61,208 bases of DNA from Paenibacillus zeisoli (GCF_003994465.1 NZ_RZNX01000016.1:1-61208), one strand, 5' to 3'. Positions 45,642 to 56,099 are shown, counted from the first letter of the stretch. Notes: generated from the letters alone by a model not told the origin. A program made the numbers and translations.

Positions 45642-47258
45642 ATGATACCTAAATACTTAGTGGATTTTGATCTTGGAGAAATTCCGATGCGTGAAACAGA
45701 CGTCATTGTGATTGGTACGGGGATTGCGGGTCTGTTCGCAGCCATTAAAGCAAGTGAAGACCGGCGGGTCGTCATGATAACGAAGAAGGGCTTAATGGAA
45801 AGCAACACAAGATATGCGCAGGGGGGAATTGCAGCCGTGATCTCGGAGGAGGACTCACCTGAGTCTCACCGGGATGACACTCTTTTTGCAGGGGCTGACT
45901 TTTGTCTGAAGTCCGCAGTAGATGTGCTTGTACATGAAGGCTCTGAAGGAGTAAGAGATCTTATACGAATGGGAGCCGCCTTTGATCAGGAGAACGGCGA
46001 ATTAGCACTGACCCAAGAGGCTGCCCACAGTCATCGGCGTATTCTTCATGCAAATGGAGATGCTACAGGATATGAAATTGTACGGGCTCTTTCCCAGAAG
46101 GTCCGCGAGATAGAGAACATTGAGATTCTGGAATATCATTATGTCATTGATTTAATCACGGAACAGGAAGAATGCCAGGGGGCGTTGCTTCAAGGGCCGG
46201 ATGGCCAGCGGCTTTTCCTGCGTGCGGATGCAACGGTTCTGTGCAGCGGAGGGGCAGGCCAGCTCTATCGTTATACAACGAACCCAGAGGTAGCGACCGG
46301 GGATGGCGTGGCGATTGCTTACCGGGCTGGTGCTCATATCCGGGATATGGAGTTTATTCAATTCCACCCTACGGCACTTAGCTATTCCGGAGCTCCTCGG
46401 TTTCTAATCTCGGAAGCGGTGAGGGGAGAAGGGGCAGTACTTCGTAATATTCATGGTGAGCGTTTCATGGAGAAATATCATCCCCAGCTCGAGCTTGCAC
46501 CGCGAGATATTGTGGCTAGAGCGATTGTAAGTGAAATGGAAGCTACGAAATCGACGTTTGTATACTTAGATATCACGCATGAGCTGCCAGAGACGGTGAG
46601 AAACCGTTTTCCAACCATCTATGAGACTTGTATTCGATACGGACTCGATATCACCAGCGACTGGATTCCAGTAGCCCCTGCTGCGCATTATATGATGGGC
46701 GGGGTTCAGACTAACCTGCAGGGAGAGACTACGATTGCCCGGCTGTATGCCTGTGGTGAGGTGTCTTCAACGGGAATCCATGGAGCTAACCGATTGGCCA
46801 GTAACTCTTTGACAGAAGCAATCGTGTTCGGCCGCCGAATTGTGGAACAGATTCGCAAGCTTGCTCCCCTGGATGCTGCATGGGAGAATATCTCTAACAA
46901 GGAACAGCGAACAGGGATGTTCCCCTCCAAGATCAGTGAGCGGAAGCTGAAGCTGCAGAAGATCATGGTCCGGCATGTGGGAGTCAGACGGGATGAAGAC
47001 TTGCTAAGGAAGGGCCTTAAAGAGCTGCAGCAGCAGACGGATATTTTTGGATATGAACTGCGGCGGAGTGAGGAACTGGAGTATGCGAATATGCTGACCT
47101 GTGCTCTTCTCGTTACGGAATCTGCACTAGCTCGTCAAGAAAGCCGGGGCGGACATTATCGGGAGGATTATCCGGAACGCAGAGATATAGAATGGCTGAA
47201 GCGAATTGTTCGCCATCGGGAAAAAGGAATGTTGGAGGCTGCGATCGATGATATTTAA
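45642..47258 (+). CDS. nadB: L-aspartate oxidase
   Basis: FAD enzyme that oxidises L-aspartate to iminoaspartate for NadA. The dinucleotide fold VIVIGTGIAGLFAAIKA (about 17-33), the RYAQGGIAAV motif near 58, HSHRRILHANGDATG near 129-143, and QFHPTAL near 241 are conserved. The HGANRLASNSL motif near 382 is characteristic. It has 538 residues, normal length. nadC begins inside its last codons. Confidence 0.95.
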   Translation: MIPKYLVDFDLGEIPMRETDVIVIGTGIAGLFAAIKASEDRRVVMITKKGLMESNTRYAQGGIAAVISEEDSPESHRDDTLFAGADFCLKSAVDVLVHEGSEGVRDLIRMGAAFDQENGELALTQEAAHSHRRILHANGDATGYEIVRALSQKVREIENIEILEYHYVIDLITEQEECQGALLQGPDGQRLFLRADATVLCSGGAGQLYRYTTNPEVATGDGVAIAYRAGAHIRDMEFIQFHPTALSYSGAPRFLISEAVRGEGAVLRNIHGERFMEKYHPQLELAPRDIVARAIVSEMEATKSTFVYLDITHELPETVRNRFPTIYETCIRYGLDITSDWIPVAPAAHYMMGGVQTNLQGETTIARLYACGEVSSTGIHGANRLASNSLTEAIVFGRRIVEQIRKLAPLDAAWENISNKEQRTGMFPSKISERKLKLQKIMVRHVGVRRDEDLLRKGLKELQQQTDIFGYELRRSEELEYANMLTCALLVTESALARQESRGGHYREDYPERRDIEWLKRIVRHREKGMLEAAIDDI

Positions 47259-48114
47259 TGGATATAATGAAGGCCTTATCGAATCTATACGTGGTTGGCT
47301 GAGAGAAGATGTCGGCTCCGGAGATGTGACCACATCGGTGACTATACCATTTGGTCATGAATCCAAAGGAATTATCCATGCCAAAGATAACGGGATTATT
47401 GCGGGAATTCCTGTAGCCCAGCTTGTGTTTGAGGTGGTGGATTCCATGCTTTCTTTCAAGGCTCATGCTGAGGAGGGGCAGTATGCTTCCAAGGGAGATG
47501 TCTTGATTGAGGTGGAGGGCAGCACGCACAGCATTCTCACCGGAGAGCGTCTGGCACTGAACCTACTGCAGCGCTTATCGGGAATTGCTACACGTACGCG
47601 CACGTATGTAGATGCTTTGGAAGGCCTTGATGTGAGATTGGTGGATACACGCAAAACCACCCCAGGCCACCGGATGCTGGAAAAGTACGCGGTGCGCATG
47701 GGAGGAGGAGCCAATCACCGGTTCGGCCTGTATGATGCGGTTATGATTAAGGATAATCATATCAAGGGAGCGGGTGGTATCGCTCAGGCTGTCAGCCGCG
47801 CGCGGGCGAATATCCCGCACACAATGACTATCGAAGTCGAGACCGAGAATATGGAGCAGGTCGAAGAGGCCCTTGCTGCCGGAGCAGACATTATTATGCT
47901 TGATAATATGCAGCCGGATTTAATGAAGCAAGCGGTTCAGCGGATCAAATCAGCAGCCCCCCATGTTACGGTGGAGGCTTCTGGTAATGTGTCGCTGGAT
48001 ACGATAAGGGGTATAGCCGAATGTGGAGTAGATGTCATATCTGTAGGCAGACTAACCTACTCCTTCGAAAGTCTGGACATCAGTCTGGATCTGAATGACA
48101 AGAAAGTGAGGTGA
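47248..48114 (+). CDS. nadC: Nicotinate-nucleotide pyrophosphorylase (carboxylating)
   Basis: Turns quinolinate and PRPP into nicotinate mononucleotide. [11 protein letters not shown] (about 19-29), [14 protein letters not shown] (about 102-115), [27 protein letters not shown] (the central residues 132-151) and EVSGNVS-like [12 protein letters not shown] near 241 are family signatures. ATG 47248 follows GGAGG at 9 bases and overlaps nadB by 11 bases. It has 288 residues. coaX starts 5 bases after its stop. Confidence 0.95.
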   Translation: MIFNGYNEGLIESIRGWLREDVGSGDVTTSVTIPFGHESKGIIHAKDNGIIAGIPVAQLVFEVVDSMLSFKAHAEEGQYASKGDVLIEVEGSTHSILTGERLALNLLQRLSGIATRTRTYVDALEGLDVRLVDTRKTTPGHRMLEKYAVRMGGGANHRFGLYDAVMIKDNHIKGAGGIAQAVSRARANIPHTMTIEVETENMEQVEEALAAGADIIMLDNMQPDLMKQAVQRIKSAAPHVTVEASGNVSLDTIRGIAECGVDVISVGRLTYSFESLDISLDLNDKKVR

Positions 48115-48119
48115 GAGCC

Positions 48120-48887
48120 ATGATCCTTGTGGTTGACGTGGGCAATACGAACATCGTGCTCGGGATCTACAAGAACCGTGAGCTGCTGCACCATTTCCGT
48201 TTGGGGACCAATCGGCAGTCTACAGGGGATGAATACGGCGTTTTGATACATAATCTGTTTCAAATGTCGCATATTGATGTACGGGATATAGAAGGCGTAA
48301 TAATATCCTCTGTCGTTCCTCCGTTGATGCATGTGCTGGAGCAAATGTGTGAGACGTATTTGAAGAAGGCTCCGCTGATCGTGGGTCCGGGAATCAAGAC
48401 AGGACTCAATCTGCGATATGAGAATCCGCGTGAGGTCGGAGCTGACCGGATTGTCAATGCGGTGGCTGCCGTAGAGCTTTATGGCGGCGGTCCTTTGGTC
48501 GTGGTTGATTTCGGTACAGCGACTACGTTTGATTGTATAGATGATAAAGGCAATTATTTAGGCGGCGCTATTGTGCCGGGTATAGGGATTGCCACAGAGG
48601 CGCTTTATCAGCGAGCATCGAAGCTGCCGCGGATTGAGCTTGAGAAGCCGAAGAAGGTAATTGGACGCAATACGATCCATGCCATGCAGGCGGGTATTAT
48701 TTTCGGGTATGCGGGGCAGGTTGATGGAATTGTGGGGAGAATTCGCAGCGAAATGAATGCGAAGCCCAAAGTGGTGGCTACGGGCGGCTTGGCAGAGCTG
48801 ATTGCCAGCGAGACAAGCAGCATTGAAGAGGTCAATCCACTGCTCACCTTGGAAGGATTAAGACTAATTTACGAACGGAATTGTTAA
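48120..48887 (+). CDS. coaX: Type III pantothenate kinase
   Basis: First step of CoA synthesis, of the CoaX type that is insensitive to CoA feedback. [17 protein letters not shown] (first 17 residues, phosphate loop), [16 protein letters not shown] (about 101-116), [14 protein letters not shown] (about 126-139) and [11 protein letters not shown] (about 146-156) are clear. ATG 48120 is preferred over GTG 48111, which lies within the ribosome binding site. It continues the nad operon, so NAD and CoA synthesis may be co-transcribed. Confidence 0.95.
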   Translation: MILVVDVGNTNIVLGIYKNRELLHHFRLGTNRQSTGDEYGVLIHNLFQMSHIDVRDIEGVIISSVVPPLMHVLEQMCETYLKKAPLIVGPGIKTGLNLRYENPREVGADRIVNAVAAVELYGGGPLVVVDFGTATTFDCIDDKGNYLGGAIVPGIGIATEALYQRASKLPRIELEKPKKVIGRNTIHAMQAGIIFGYAGQVDGIVGRIRSEMNAKPKVVATGGLAELIASETSSIEEVNPLLTLEGLRLIYERNC

Positions 48888-48978
48888 TCCGAAGCATATA
48901 CTTTCGCAAACATGAAGCAGGGCTATATCCATATACTAAGCTGGAAAATCTGAGAACTTTAAGGAGGCGTAACGGAAT

Positions 48979-49866
48979 ATGAGCCAAGAGAAGGATCGTT
49001 TAATAAGAGGTACTGCAATGGACGGGAAAGTACGTGCTTTTGCTGTAAGAACAACCCAGCTCGTAGATGAGCTGCGCCGCCGGCATGACACCTACCCAAC
49101 TGCAACGGCCGCCCTCGGGCGTACGCTTACGGCTGCAGCCATGATGGGTTCGATGATGAAAGGCAATGAGAAGTTAACGGTTCAGGTCAAGGGCGACGGT
49201 CCCATTGGGCAAATTGTAGTCGATGCGAACGCCAACGGGGAAGTCCGCGGTTATGTAAATGATCCACATGTCCATCTTCCGAGCAACAGCCTTGGCAAGC
49301 TCGATGTGGCAGGAGCCGTGGGAACAAGCGGTTTTATCCATGTCATCAAAGATCTTGGGCTCAAGGAGCCGTACCGTGGCAGTGTGCCTATTATCTCCGG
49401 AGAGCTTGGCGAGGATTTCACTTATTACTTCGCTGTGTCGGAGCAAACACCATCCGCTGTAGGTCTGGGTGTGCTAGTCGATAGTGATTCCTCGGTCATT
49501 GTAGCCGGAGGCTTCATTATTCAGCTTCTTCCTGGACTGGAGGACAAGGAGATTGCAGCCATCGAACAGGCGATCGGACAGCTTCCACCGGTTACTTCTC
49601 TGCTTGATCAAGGCTTGGAGCTTGAAGAAATGTTGAAGTGGATTATCCCGGACGTCAGGGTCCTGGATGAAATGGATATCACCTTCGCATGCACCTGCTC
49701 CCGGGAGCGGGTTGAGAAGACTCTGATCAGCCTCGGTGAGGATGAGCTCAATCAATTGATGGAAGAAGATGAACAGACCGAAGTGGTATGTGACTTCTGC
49801 CGGGAATCGTATGTTTTCAAGCGGGAGGAACTTCGAGAACTGCTGGAGCAGGCGAAAAGCAAATAA
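48979..49866 (+). CDS. hslO: Redox-regulated chaperone Hsp33
   Basis: A 295-residue holdase activated by oxidative unfolding. The C-terminal zinc centre has FACTCSRERV (CxC, about 238-240) and VVCDFC (CxxC, about 271-274). The N-terminal domain starts with RGTAMDGKVRAFAVRTT. AAGGAGG precedes ATG 48979. In B. subtilis yacD (a foldase) follows; here cysK follows after a terminator. Confidence 0.95.
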   Translation: MSQEKDRLIRGTAMDGKVRAFAVRTTQLVDELRRRHDTYPTATAALGRTLTAAAMMGSMMKGNEKLTVQVKGDGPIGQIVVDANANGEVRGYVNDPHVHLPSNSLGKLDVAGAVGTSGFIHVIKDLGLKEPYRGSVPIISGELGEDFTYYFAVSEQTPSAVGLGVLVDSDSSVIVAGGFIIQLLPGLEDKEIAAIEQAIGQLPPVTSLLDQGLELEEMLKWIIPDVRVLDEMDITFACTCSRERVEKTLISLGEDELNQLMEEDEQTEVVCDFCRESYVFKREELRELLEQAKSK

Positions 49867-49876
49867 TAGGAAATAC

Positions 49877-49929
49877 AAATACTTTGCTGTGCAGGTTCAG
49901 ACTTTTGACACGGATAGCAAAGTATTTTT
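49877..49929 (+). terminator. Terminator of hslO
   Basis: AAATACTTTGCT (49877-49888) pairs with AGCAAAGTATTT (49916-49927), then Ts; the loop is long (27 bases). Confidence 0.75.
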
Positions 49930-49940
49930 GTCGTCCATTA

Positions 49941-49969
49941 TTGACAACCCAAGTAGGTATTGATAAGAT
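49941..49969 (+). promoter_or_regulatory. cysK promoter
   Basis: TTGACA (49941-49946) and TAAGAT (49964-49969) with 17-bp spacing. It implies a leader of about 147 bases. Confidence 0.65.
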
Positions 49970-49991
49970 AAGACTAGTTGAAAACCTACTT
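49951..49991 (+). promoter_or_regulatory. Inverted repeat around the cysK start point
   Basis: AAGTAGGT (49951-49958) in the promoter spacer faces ACCTACTT (49984-49991) just after the likely start point. It could be a two-site operator or an RNA hairpin. A cysteine-metabolism repressor such as CymR is a candidate, without a clear consensus match. Confidence 0.45.
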
Positions 49992-50122
49992 AATTACTCG
50001 GATATCATAACAGCCAGGATCTAATGATTTAAATGGATACCTGCGCTTGTGCTATATACAGCTTAAGCTGCTTCATATTTATTTATATGAAATGGGTTAC
50101 TATTCAGGGGAGGGTTTATATC

Positions 50123-51061
50123 ATGGCTAAAGTCGTAAATAATGTAACAGAACTAATTGGTGGAACACCTTTGGTACGTTTGCAGCGCATTGTACCGGAA
50201 GACAGCGCGGAAATCTATGCAAAGCTTGAGTATCAGAACCCGGGTTCAAGCGTTAAAGACCGTATTGCCATCAGCATTGTGGAAGAAGCAGAGAAGCAAG
50301 GTCTTCTTAAGCCAGGCGGCACAATCATTGAGGCTACTAGTGGTAACACAGGTATCGGTCTTGCTCTTGTGGCAGCAGCTAAGGGATACAAAGCGGTTAT
50401 CGTAATGCCTGAAACCATGAGCATTGAGCGTCGTAACCTGCTTCGCGCATATGGCGCTGAGCTGGTACTGACCCCTGGGGCAGAAGGTATGAACGGAGCC
50501 GTTAAGAAGGCAGAAGAGATTCTTGCTGCTAACCCTGACTATTTCCTCGCGGATCAGTTCCGCAACCAGGCTAACGTGAAGATTCACCGTGAGACTACAG
50601 GTCCTGAAATTGTAGAAGCGATTGAGTCCCTGGACGGTAAGCTGGATGCATTCGTAGCGGGTATCGGTACAGGCGGAACCATTTCCGGCGCAGGTGAAGT
50701 GCTGAAGAATCGTTTCCCTGATATCAAAATTGTGGCTGTTGAGCCAGCGGCCTCCCCGATCTTGGCTGGCGGCAAGCCAGGTCCTCACAAAATCCAGGGT
50801 CTGGGTGCGAACTTTATCCCTGAGATCCTGAACCGTGACATTTATGATGAAATCATTCATATCGAGAACGAAGAAGCTTTCGAACAGGCTCGCAAAGTAG
50901 CCAAAGAAGAAGGCATCCTTTCCGGTATTTCCTCCGGTGCAGCTGTACTGGCTGCTCTTAAGGTAGCTAAAGAGCTTGGCAAAGGCAAGCGTGTAGTTGT
51001 AGTCATCCCAAGTAACGGCGAGCGTTACCTGAGCACACCTCTTTATAACTTTGAAGGTTAA
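50123..51061 (+). CDS. cysK: Cysteine synthase A (O-acetylserine sulfhydrylase)
   Basis: PLP enzyme making cysteine from O-acetylserine and sulfide. [15 protein letters not shown] (about 6-20), the PLP lysine in NPGSSVKDR (about 40-48), the [10 protein letters not shown] loop (about 71-80) and GTGGTISG near 179 are complete. The protein contains no cysteine, a known economy in sulfur enzymes. ATG 50123 follows GGGGAGGG by 8 bases. The reading frame stays open back to ATG 50033, giving an N-terminal extension with three cysteines; this is discussed in the findings. Confidence 0.96.
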   Translation: MAKVVNNVTELIGGTPLVRLQRIVPEDSAEIYAKLEYQNPGSSVKDRIAISIVEEAEKQGLLKPGGTIIEATSGNTGIGLALVAAAKGYKAVIVMPETMSIERRNLLRAYGAELVLTPGAEGMNGAVKKAEEILAANPDYFLADQFRNQANVKIHRETTGPEIVEAIESLDGKLDAFVAGIGTGGTISGAGEVLKNRFPDIKIVAVEPAASPILAGGKPGPHKIQGLGANFIPEILNRDIYDEIIHIENEEAFEQARKVAKEEGILSGISSGAAVLAALKVAKELGKGKRVVVVIPSNGERYLSTPLYNFEG

Positions 51062-51093
51062 TACGGTTGGTTAAACATCTAACATAACTAGGT

Positions 51094-51145
51094 TGAATCG
51101 GCCCCTATGAATTCCTGAGTGGAGTTTATGGGGGCCGATTCTCTA
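51094..51145 (+). terminator. Terminator of cysK
   Basis: GAATCGGCCCC (51095-51105) pairs with GGGGCCGATTC (51131-51141); the following T tract is weak. Confidence 0.72.
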
Positions 51146-51257
51146 TATTCAGCTTAAATTAACCCTAAGCAGCATGAGATTGGGGCTTTCTTCGCAATCA
51201 AACCTTTAGTATACTAGCAAACAATAGACAGGCTTTTGAGCAGGGGGTTGAAGGTGG

Positions 51258-52844
51258 ATGAAAGTATTAACTGCATTCGAGCAGTGGCAGCAGTGGGCAG
51301 GTGAAGAGTATACCCTGCTTCCACTGGCTATGCGAATCAGTGAGGGGGACACCCTCCCCCTTTCTTGGATGCGTGCATGGGAGTACGCCTCCCCTTATTC
51401 CTTCGTGCTGGAAAGTGGCAAGGACGGTAAATTTACTTTTCTAGGGTTGAACCCTGTTTCGGTAATTCGCGGCAAAGGAAGTCAGGCGGAGGTTAGTGAC
51501 CTCTCTACAGGAGAGAGCAGCTGTGTTCAGGGCGCTCCTCTGGAATTAATTCGACAGTGGATGGAACCCTATAGAGCGCCGGCTTTGGAGGGCCTCCCCA
51601 AATTTAGCGGGGGCTGTGTTGGGTTTCTGGGCTATGATGTAGCCCGCTCTCTGGAGGATTTGCCTCAGAAAGCGAAGGATGATCTGCTGCTGGACGATTA
51701 TGTCTGGATGCGGATGAATGAGCTGTGGATTGTGGATCAAGAGGAACAGGCAGTCTATGCCGTTGTACATCTTCCGTTTGAAGGAGCCAAGACAACTAAG
51801 GGCCATATTCAACATGACATTCTATCCGCTCTATATCAGGATGCCTGTCAGCGTGTAGCGAAGATGAGTAAGCAGTGGAAGAACATCATGAGCTGGGGAA
51901 GATCAGATGACGCAGCACAAGAGATTGTGCGGAGAAGGTCAAGAGCTCAGGAGATCCAAGAAGCAGGGCAATGGCCGCAGAACGGATTAAGCACCTCTTT
52001 TGAGCAAAAAGACTTCGAGAATGCGGTTACCCGAATTCAGCAGTACATTTCGGCCGGGGACGTGTTCCAAGTGAATCTGTCATTACGTCAGCAGCGCAAT
52101 CTCAGTTCCACACCGGAAGAGATTTATGAATGGCTGCGCCATATGAATCCTTCGCCATACATGGGTCTGCTCAGATTCCCGGAGTATCAGCTTGTATCCA
52201 GCTCCCCTGAGCTGCTGGTAAAGCTGGAACAGGGAGAGATGAGCGCAAGGCCCATCGCGGGTACAAGGCGGCGGGGAAGAACGGCCGAGGAGGATCAGCG
52301 AATGGCGGAAGAACTCCGAAGCAGCGAGAAGGAGCGGGCCGAGCACATTATGCTGGTTGATCTGGAGCGTAATGACCTTGGCCGGGTTGCGGCTTATGGA
52401 TCGGTGAAGGTGAGCGAACTGCTTGCCGTTGAGTATTATTCACACGTCATGCACTTGGTCTCTGAGGTGAAGGGTCAGCTTGCTGAAGGGCGAACCTTAT
52501 ATGAAGTTATTGCTGCCAAGTTCCCGGGTGGAACGATCACGGGTGCACCTAAGGTAAGAACAATGGAGATTATTGAAGAGCTTGAGCCTGTAACGCGGGG
52601 ACCTTATACCGGGTCCATGGGCTGGATTGACTATCGTGGTAATATGGAATTAAACATTATTATCAGAACGTTAGTGGTTAAAGACAACATCGGTTATATT
52701 CAGACCGGAGCAGGAATTGTAATCGACTCGGAGCCATATCGCGAGTATAGGGAATGTCAGAACAAGGCGCGGGCTATAGCGCTAGCCGTGGAGCTTAGTG
52801 AAGAGGCTGCCCAAATTAACCGAGGACAGGAGATGTTGACATGA
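51258..52844 (+). CDS. pabB: Aminodeoxychorismate synthase component I
   Basis: Forms 4-amino-4-deoxychorismate for folate, using ammonia from PabA. A 528-residue anthranilate-synthase-type enzyme with the chorismate-binding core in the C-terminal half: PIAGTRRRG (about 333-341; the PIAGT form is read in PabB and some TrpE), [13 protein letters not shown] (about 369-381), [12 protein letters not shown] (about 418-429) and the GAGIV end. TrpE is the main alternative; the following pab and fol genes decide for PabB. ATG 51258 follows GAAGGTGG. Overlaps pabA by 4 bases. Confidence 0.93.
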   Translation: MKVLTAFEQWQQWAGEEYTLLPLAMRISEGDTLPLSWMRAWEYASPYSFVLESGKDGKFTFLGLNPVSVIRGKGSQAEVSDLSTGESSCVQGAPLELIRQWMEPYRAPALEGLPKFSGGCVGFLGYDVARSLEDLPQKAKDDLLLDDYVWMRMNELWIVDQEEQAVYAVVHLPFEGAKTTKGHIQHDILSALYQDACQRVAKMSKQWKNIMSWGRSDDAAQEIVRRRSRAQEIQEAGQWPQNGLSTSFEQKDFENAVTRIQQYISAGDVFQVNLSLRQQRNLSSTPEEIYEWLRHMNPSPYMGLLRFPEYQLVSSSPELLVKLEQGEMSARPIAGTRRRGRTAEEDQRMAEELRSSEKERAEHIMLVDLERNDLGRVAAYGSVKVSELLAVEYYSHVMHLVSEVKGQLAEGRTLYEVIAAKFPGGTITGAPKVRTMEIIEELEPVTRGPYTGSMGWIDYRGNMELNIIIRTLVVKDNIGYIQTGAGIVIDSEPYREYRECQNKARAIALAVELSEEAAQINRGQEMLT

Positions 52845-53422
52845 TTTTAGTTATAGATAACTATGATTCGTTCACTTATAACCTAGTACAGTATCTTGGC
52901 GAGCTTGGAGAAGAGGTCACCGTTCGGCGTAATGATGAGATTGATATTGAAGGAATCAGGCAGCTTGCTCCAGACCATATCCTCATCTCCCCAGGTCCCT
53001 GCACGCCCAACGAGGCCGGCATTAGCCTGGACGTGATCGAGAATTTCAAAGGGATTATTCCGATCTTCGGCGTATGTCTGGGTCACCAGGCTATTGGCCA
53101 ATCCTTTGGAGGAAATGTAATTCGGGCCCAGCGTCTGATGCATGGCAAAACCTCACCGATTCTTCACCAGGGCGCCTCGGTATTCGAAGGCCTTCCAACT
53201 CCGTTTACCGCGACTCGTTATCACTCGCTGCTTGTTGAACGAGACACTCTGCCAGACTGTCTCGAGATTACAGCCGAGACGGAGGAAGGCGAGATTATGG
53301 GACTTCGCCACAAAGAATATGATGTAGAAGGTGTTCAGTTCCACCCCGAGTCCATTATTACCGATCATGGTCACCAAATTCTGCGTAACTTCCTCAGCCG
53401 CAAGGCGGGAGCCAGAGCTTGA
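52841..53422 (+). CDS. pabA: Glutamine amidotransferase, PabA/TrpG
   Basis: Supplies ammonia from glutamine to Pab[22 protein letters not shown] near the N-terminus, the catalytic Cys in [11 protein letters not shown] (about 78), and His-Glu in VQFHPESI (about 166-173) form the class I triad. In B. subtilis the same protein also serves TrpE; that may hold here. ATGA overlap with pabB and a 4-base overlap with pabC make a tightly coupled set. 193 residues. Confidence 0.95.
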   Translation: MILVIDNYDSFTYNLVQYLGELGEEVTVRRNDEIDIEGIRQLAPDHILISPGPCTPNEAGISLDVIENFKGIIPIFGVCLGHQAIGQSFGGNVIRAQRLMHGKTSPILHQGASVFEGLPTPFTATRYHSLLVERDTLPDCLEITAETEEGEIMGLRHKEYDVEGVQFHPESIITDHGHQILRNFLSRKAGARA

Positions 53423-54306
53423 ATTTCATCGGGATAGGTGGACAAGTTGTACCTGCAGATAAAGCCGTGGTATCCGTTATGGATCACGGCTTTATGTACG
53501 GACTCGGTCTGTTCGAGACGTTTCGGACTTATAACGGGGTTCCTTCGCTGCTGCTTCGCCACTTGGATCGTCTTACTGCCGGCTGTGAGTCATTGGGTAT
53601 TTGTTATCAACCTAACATAGATGAGTTGATGAATCACATATCCGAACTGCTCGCCGCATCTAATCTGACAGAAGCCTATATTCGCTATACGCTCACGGCA
53701 GGGGAGGGGGACCTAGGCCTCCCCGTGGGTGACTATGAATCACCGCAGGAGATTATTTATGTTAAGCCGCTCCCGGAAACCCCAGCTTTACTCTATACCG
53801 AAGGAAGGCCGCTTAGATTATTGCACACACGGCGGAATACGCCGGAAGGGGCAGTTCGTTTAAAATCGCTGCATTATATGAATAATATATTAGCTAAGAG
53901 AGAATTGACGGCCAGCAGCCAACCGGGGGCTGGACCGGCAGAGGGGCTTCTTTTGACAGCGGATGGTTACCTTTCAGAAGGAATCGTGAGCAATCTGTTT
54001 TTTGTGAGGGACGGCGTGCTGTATACCCCTTCTGTTCAGACTGGCATTCTGCCTGGGATTACTAGGAGTTGTGTGATTGAAGCGGCGGCTGAACTGGGCC
54101 TGACCTGTGAGGAGGGCTTTTACACCTGGGACGAGCTCCTGCAAGCGAATGAGATTTTCACCACGAATTCGATTCAGGAATTGGTGCCAGTCAATGCTCT
54201 ATATGACACGGATAATAGACGGAAGATGGTTGGAGCAGGGAAATGCGGCGATCTGACGGCCGGACTTTTGCAAGCTTACCGGAAGAAAGCGAGGAATTTG
54301 GCGTGA
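53419..54306 (+). CDS. pabC: Aminodeoxychorismate lyase
   Basis: PLP fold-type IV enzyme releasing p-aminobenzoate and pyruvate. [21 protein letters not shown] (start of the motif at about 15), the PLP lysine in [12 protein letters not shown] (about 153), and [11 protein letters not shown] (about 188-198) are characteristic. Branched-chain aminotransferase is the nearest alternative, but context settles it. TTG 53419 overlaps the pabA stop, with GGCGGGAG upstream. The C-terminus overlaps folP. Confidence 0.92.
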   Translation: MNFIGIGGQVVPADKAVVSVMDHGFMYGLGLFETFRTYNGVPSLLLRHLDRLTAGCESLGICYQPNIDELMNHISELLAASNLTEAYIRYTLTAGEGDLGLPVGDYESPQEIIYVKPLPETPALLYTEGRPLRLLHTRRNTPEGAVRLKSLHYMNNILAKRELTASSQPGAGPAEGLLLTADGYLSEGIVSNLFFVRDGVLYTPSVQTGILPGITRSCVIEAAAELGLTCEEGFYTWDELLQANEIFTTNSIQELVPVNALYDTDNRRKMVGAGKCGDLTAGLLQAYRKKARNLA

Positions 54307-55172
54307 GACCACGGTTCTATGAACGCAGCTATCGCTGTGGAGAGAATACCCTAACGCTTGGACACAGAACCTTGATCATGGGTATTTTGAATGTAACTCC
54401 TGATTCGTTCTCGGATGGGGGAAAATATATAGAGCCGGATGCGGCGATAACTCATGCCCTGCAGATGGTGGCGGACGGAGCGGATATTATTGATATCGGC
54501 GGGGAGTCAACTCGTCCAGGTCATGATCCTGTAAGCCAGGAAGAAGAACTTCACAGGGTAATTCCTGTGATTCACGCGATACACCAAGCGGCGCCGCACA
54601 TCGTAATTTCCATAGATACATACAAAGCCGAGGTGGCCAGACAGGCGCTTCTGGCTGGAGCGCATATCATCAATGATGTATGGGGGGCCAAGGCTGACCC
54701 GCAAATGGCTGCAGTTGCCGCCGAATTTGGCTGCCCAATCATCCTGATGCATAACCGCCATGACCGGAACTACCGCAGCTATATTGAGGACATTGTAGAA
54801 GACCTTCAGGAGAGTATCGATATCACACTTCGCGCGGGTGTGGCTAAAGAGAATATTATTCTGGATCCGGGTGTTGGCTTTGCCAAAGACCATGGTGAGA
54901 ATTTACGCATCATGCGTTCTCTGGACCGCTTAACAGAACTCGGATATCCTGTACTTCTTGCCACCTCTCGCAAAAAGTTCATTCGAACCACGCTGGATCT
55001 GCCGGCTAATGATGTAATCGAGGGAACGGCCGCAACAGCCGCACTCGGCATCGCCCAAGGCTGCCAGATTATTCGGGTGCACGATATCGCACCCCTGAAA
55101 CGCACGATAGACATGTGCGACGCTATTATGTACAGCCCTAAGCACATTACAGAACTTGTTGAAGAGGTGTGA
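54303..55172 (+). CDS. folP: Dihydropteroate synthase
   Basis: Joins p-aminobenzoate to the pterin; the target of sulfonamides. IMGILNVTPDSFSDGG (about 25-40), DIGGESTRPGH (about 65-75), SIDTYKAEVA (about 103-112), LDPGVGFAKD (about 183-192) and the RVHDIAPLKR end are family signatures. GTG 54303 is chosen: GAGG lies 8 bases upstream and GTGA overlaps the pabC stop; the longer reading from 54243 would run inside pabC. 289 residues. Confidence 0.95.
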   Translation: MRPRFYERSYRCGENTLTLGHRTLIMGILNVTPDSFSDGGKYIEPDAAITHALQMVADGADIIDIGGESTRPGHDPVSQEEELHRVIPVIHAIHQAAPHIVISIDTYKAEVARQALLAGAHIINDVWGAKADPQMAAVAAEFGCPIILMHNRHDRNYRSYIEDIVEDLQESIDITLRAGVAKENIILDPGVGFAKDHGENLRIMRSLDRLTELGYPVLLATSRKKFIRTTLDLPANDVIEGTAATAALGIAQGCQIIRVHDIAPLKRTIDMCDAIMYSPKHITELVEEV

Positions 55173-55178
55173 AATCAT

Positions 55179-55541
55179 ATGGATAAAATGACACTAACCC
55201 GTATGGAATATTACGGCTATCACGGTGTATTTGAAGAGGAACGTAAGCTAGGTCAGCGCTTCTATATAGATCTTGAGCTGCGACTTGACCTGCGTCAGGC
55301 AGGCATCAATGACGATTTGACTCAAACGGTTAATTATGCCGAAGTCCATGAACTCGTCAAAAACATCGTAGAAGGCAGAAGCTTCAAATTAATCGAAGCC
55401 CTTGCTGAATGTATTGCATCCGAGATACTCGCCACTTATACTGTTATAGATGAATTGACAGTTAAGGTTACCAAGCCTCATCCGCCTTTTGATATTCATT
55501 TCGAGGGTGTTACTGTGGAGCTGTTAAGATCAAGAAAGTGA
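55179..55541 (+). CDS. folB: Dihydroneopterin aldolase
   Basis: Cleaves dihydroneopterin to 6-hydroxymethyl-dihydropterin. A 120-residue protein with MEYYGYHGVFEEERKLGQRF (about 8-27), the catalytic Lys and NYAEVHELV near 48-56 and VTKPHPPFDIHFEGVTVEL near the end. It starts 6 bases after folP, with GAAGAGGTG inside the end of folP as its ribosome binding site. Confidence 0.95.
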   Translation: MDKMTLTRMEYYGYHGVFEEERKLGQRFYIDLELRLDLRQAGINDDLTQTVNYAEVHELVKNIVEGRSFKLIEALAECIASEILATYTVIDELTVKVTKPHPPFDIHFEGVTVELLRSRK

Positions 55542-55550
55542 GAACCTGCT

Positions 55551-56099
55551 ATGAATTCACATTCTACCTCTGAAGGATCAGAGGCTTATATTGCTTTGGG
55601 GGCTAATTTGGGTGAGCGGGAAGCGACGCTGCTCGAAGCCATTGATCGCCTGAATCAGCATCCTCTAATTACAGTGCTCCGCTGTTCCAGTCTTTACGAG
55701 ACGGATCCGGTGGGGTACGTGGATCAGCCTAATTTTATTAATATGGCTCTCGCTCTGCGCACCACGCTGGAACCGGAGGAGCTGCTGTCCGCCATGCTTC
55801 AGATTGAGCTCGAGCTTGGACGTGAGCGGCATATCCACTGGGGACCGCGGACAGTAGATTTGGATCTGCTCTGGATGGAAGGAAGAACCCTAGATACGCC
55901 CCAGCTGACCCTTCCCCATCCCCGTATGCAGGAACGTGCCTTTGTGCTTGTTCCGCTACTCGAGATCGTTCCGGAGGATGATCACACGGAGTTATTTCCA
56001 TTTGTACAATCAGCATTAGACTCAGGGGGCGGGAAAGAAGGCGTCCGTTTTTGGAAGAAATGCAGCTGGCACACCGCATCCGGGCATTCCGCAAGCTAA
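55551..56099 (+). CDS. folK: 6-hydroxymethyl-7,8-dihydropterin pyrophosphokinase
   Basis: Activates the pterin with ATP before FolP acts. YIALGANLGERE (about 12-23), SSLYETDPVGYVDQPNFINMA (motif from about 45), ELGRERHIHWGPRTVDLDLL (motif from about 85) and LPHPRMQERAFVLVPL complete the HPPK core. 182 residues. Its last 49 bases overlap the yazB gene in another frame, so the C-terminal end may be longer than the functional core requires. Confidence 0.93.
   Translation: MNSHSTSEGSEAYIALGANLGEREATLLEAIDRLNQHPLITVLRCSSLYETDPVGYVDQPNFINMALALRTTLEPEELLSAMLQIELELGRERHIHWGPRTVDLDLLWMEGRTLDTPQLTLPHPRMQERAFVLVPLLEIVPEDDHTELFPFVQSALDSGGGKEGVRFWKKCSWHTASGHSAS

Noticed and set aside
49976..50122. A T-box or SAM riboswitch in the cysK leader
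   Set aside because: No T-box sequence, no terminator and no SAM aptamer motifs are present.
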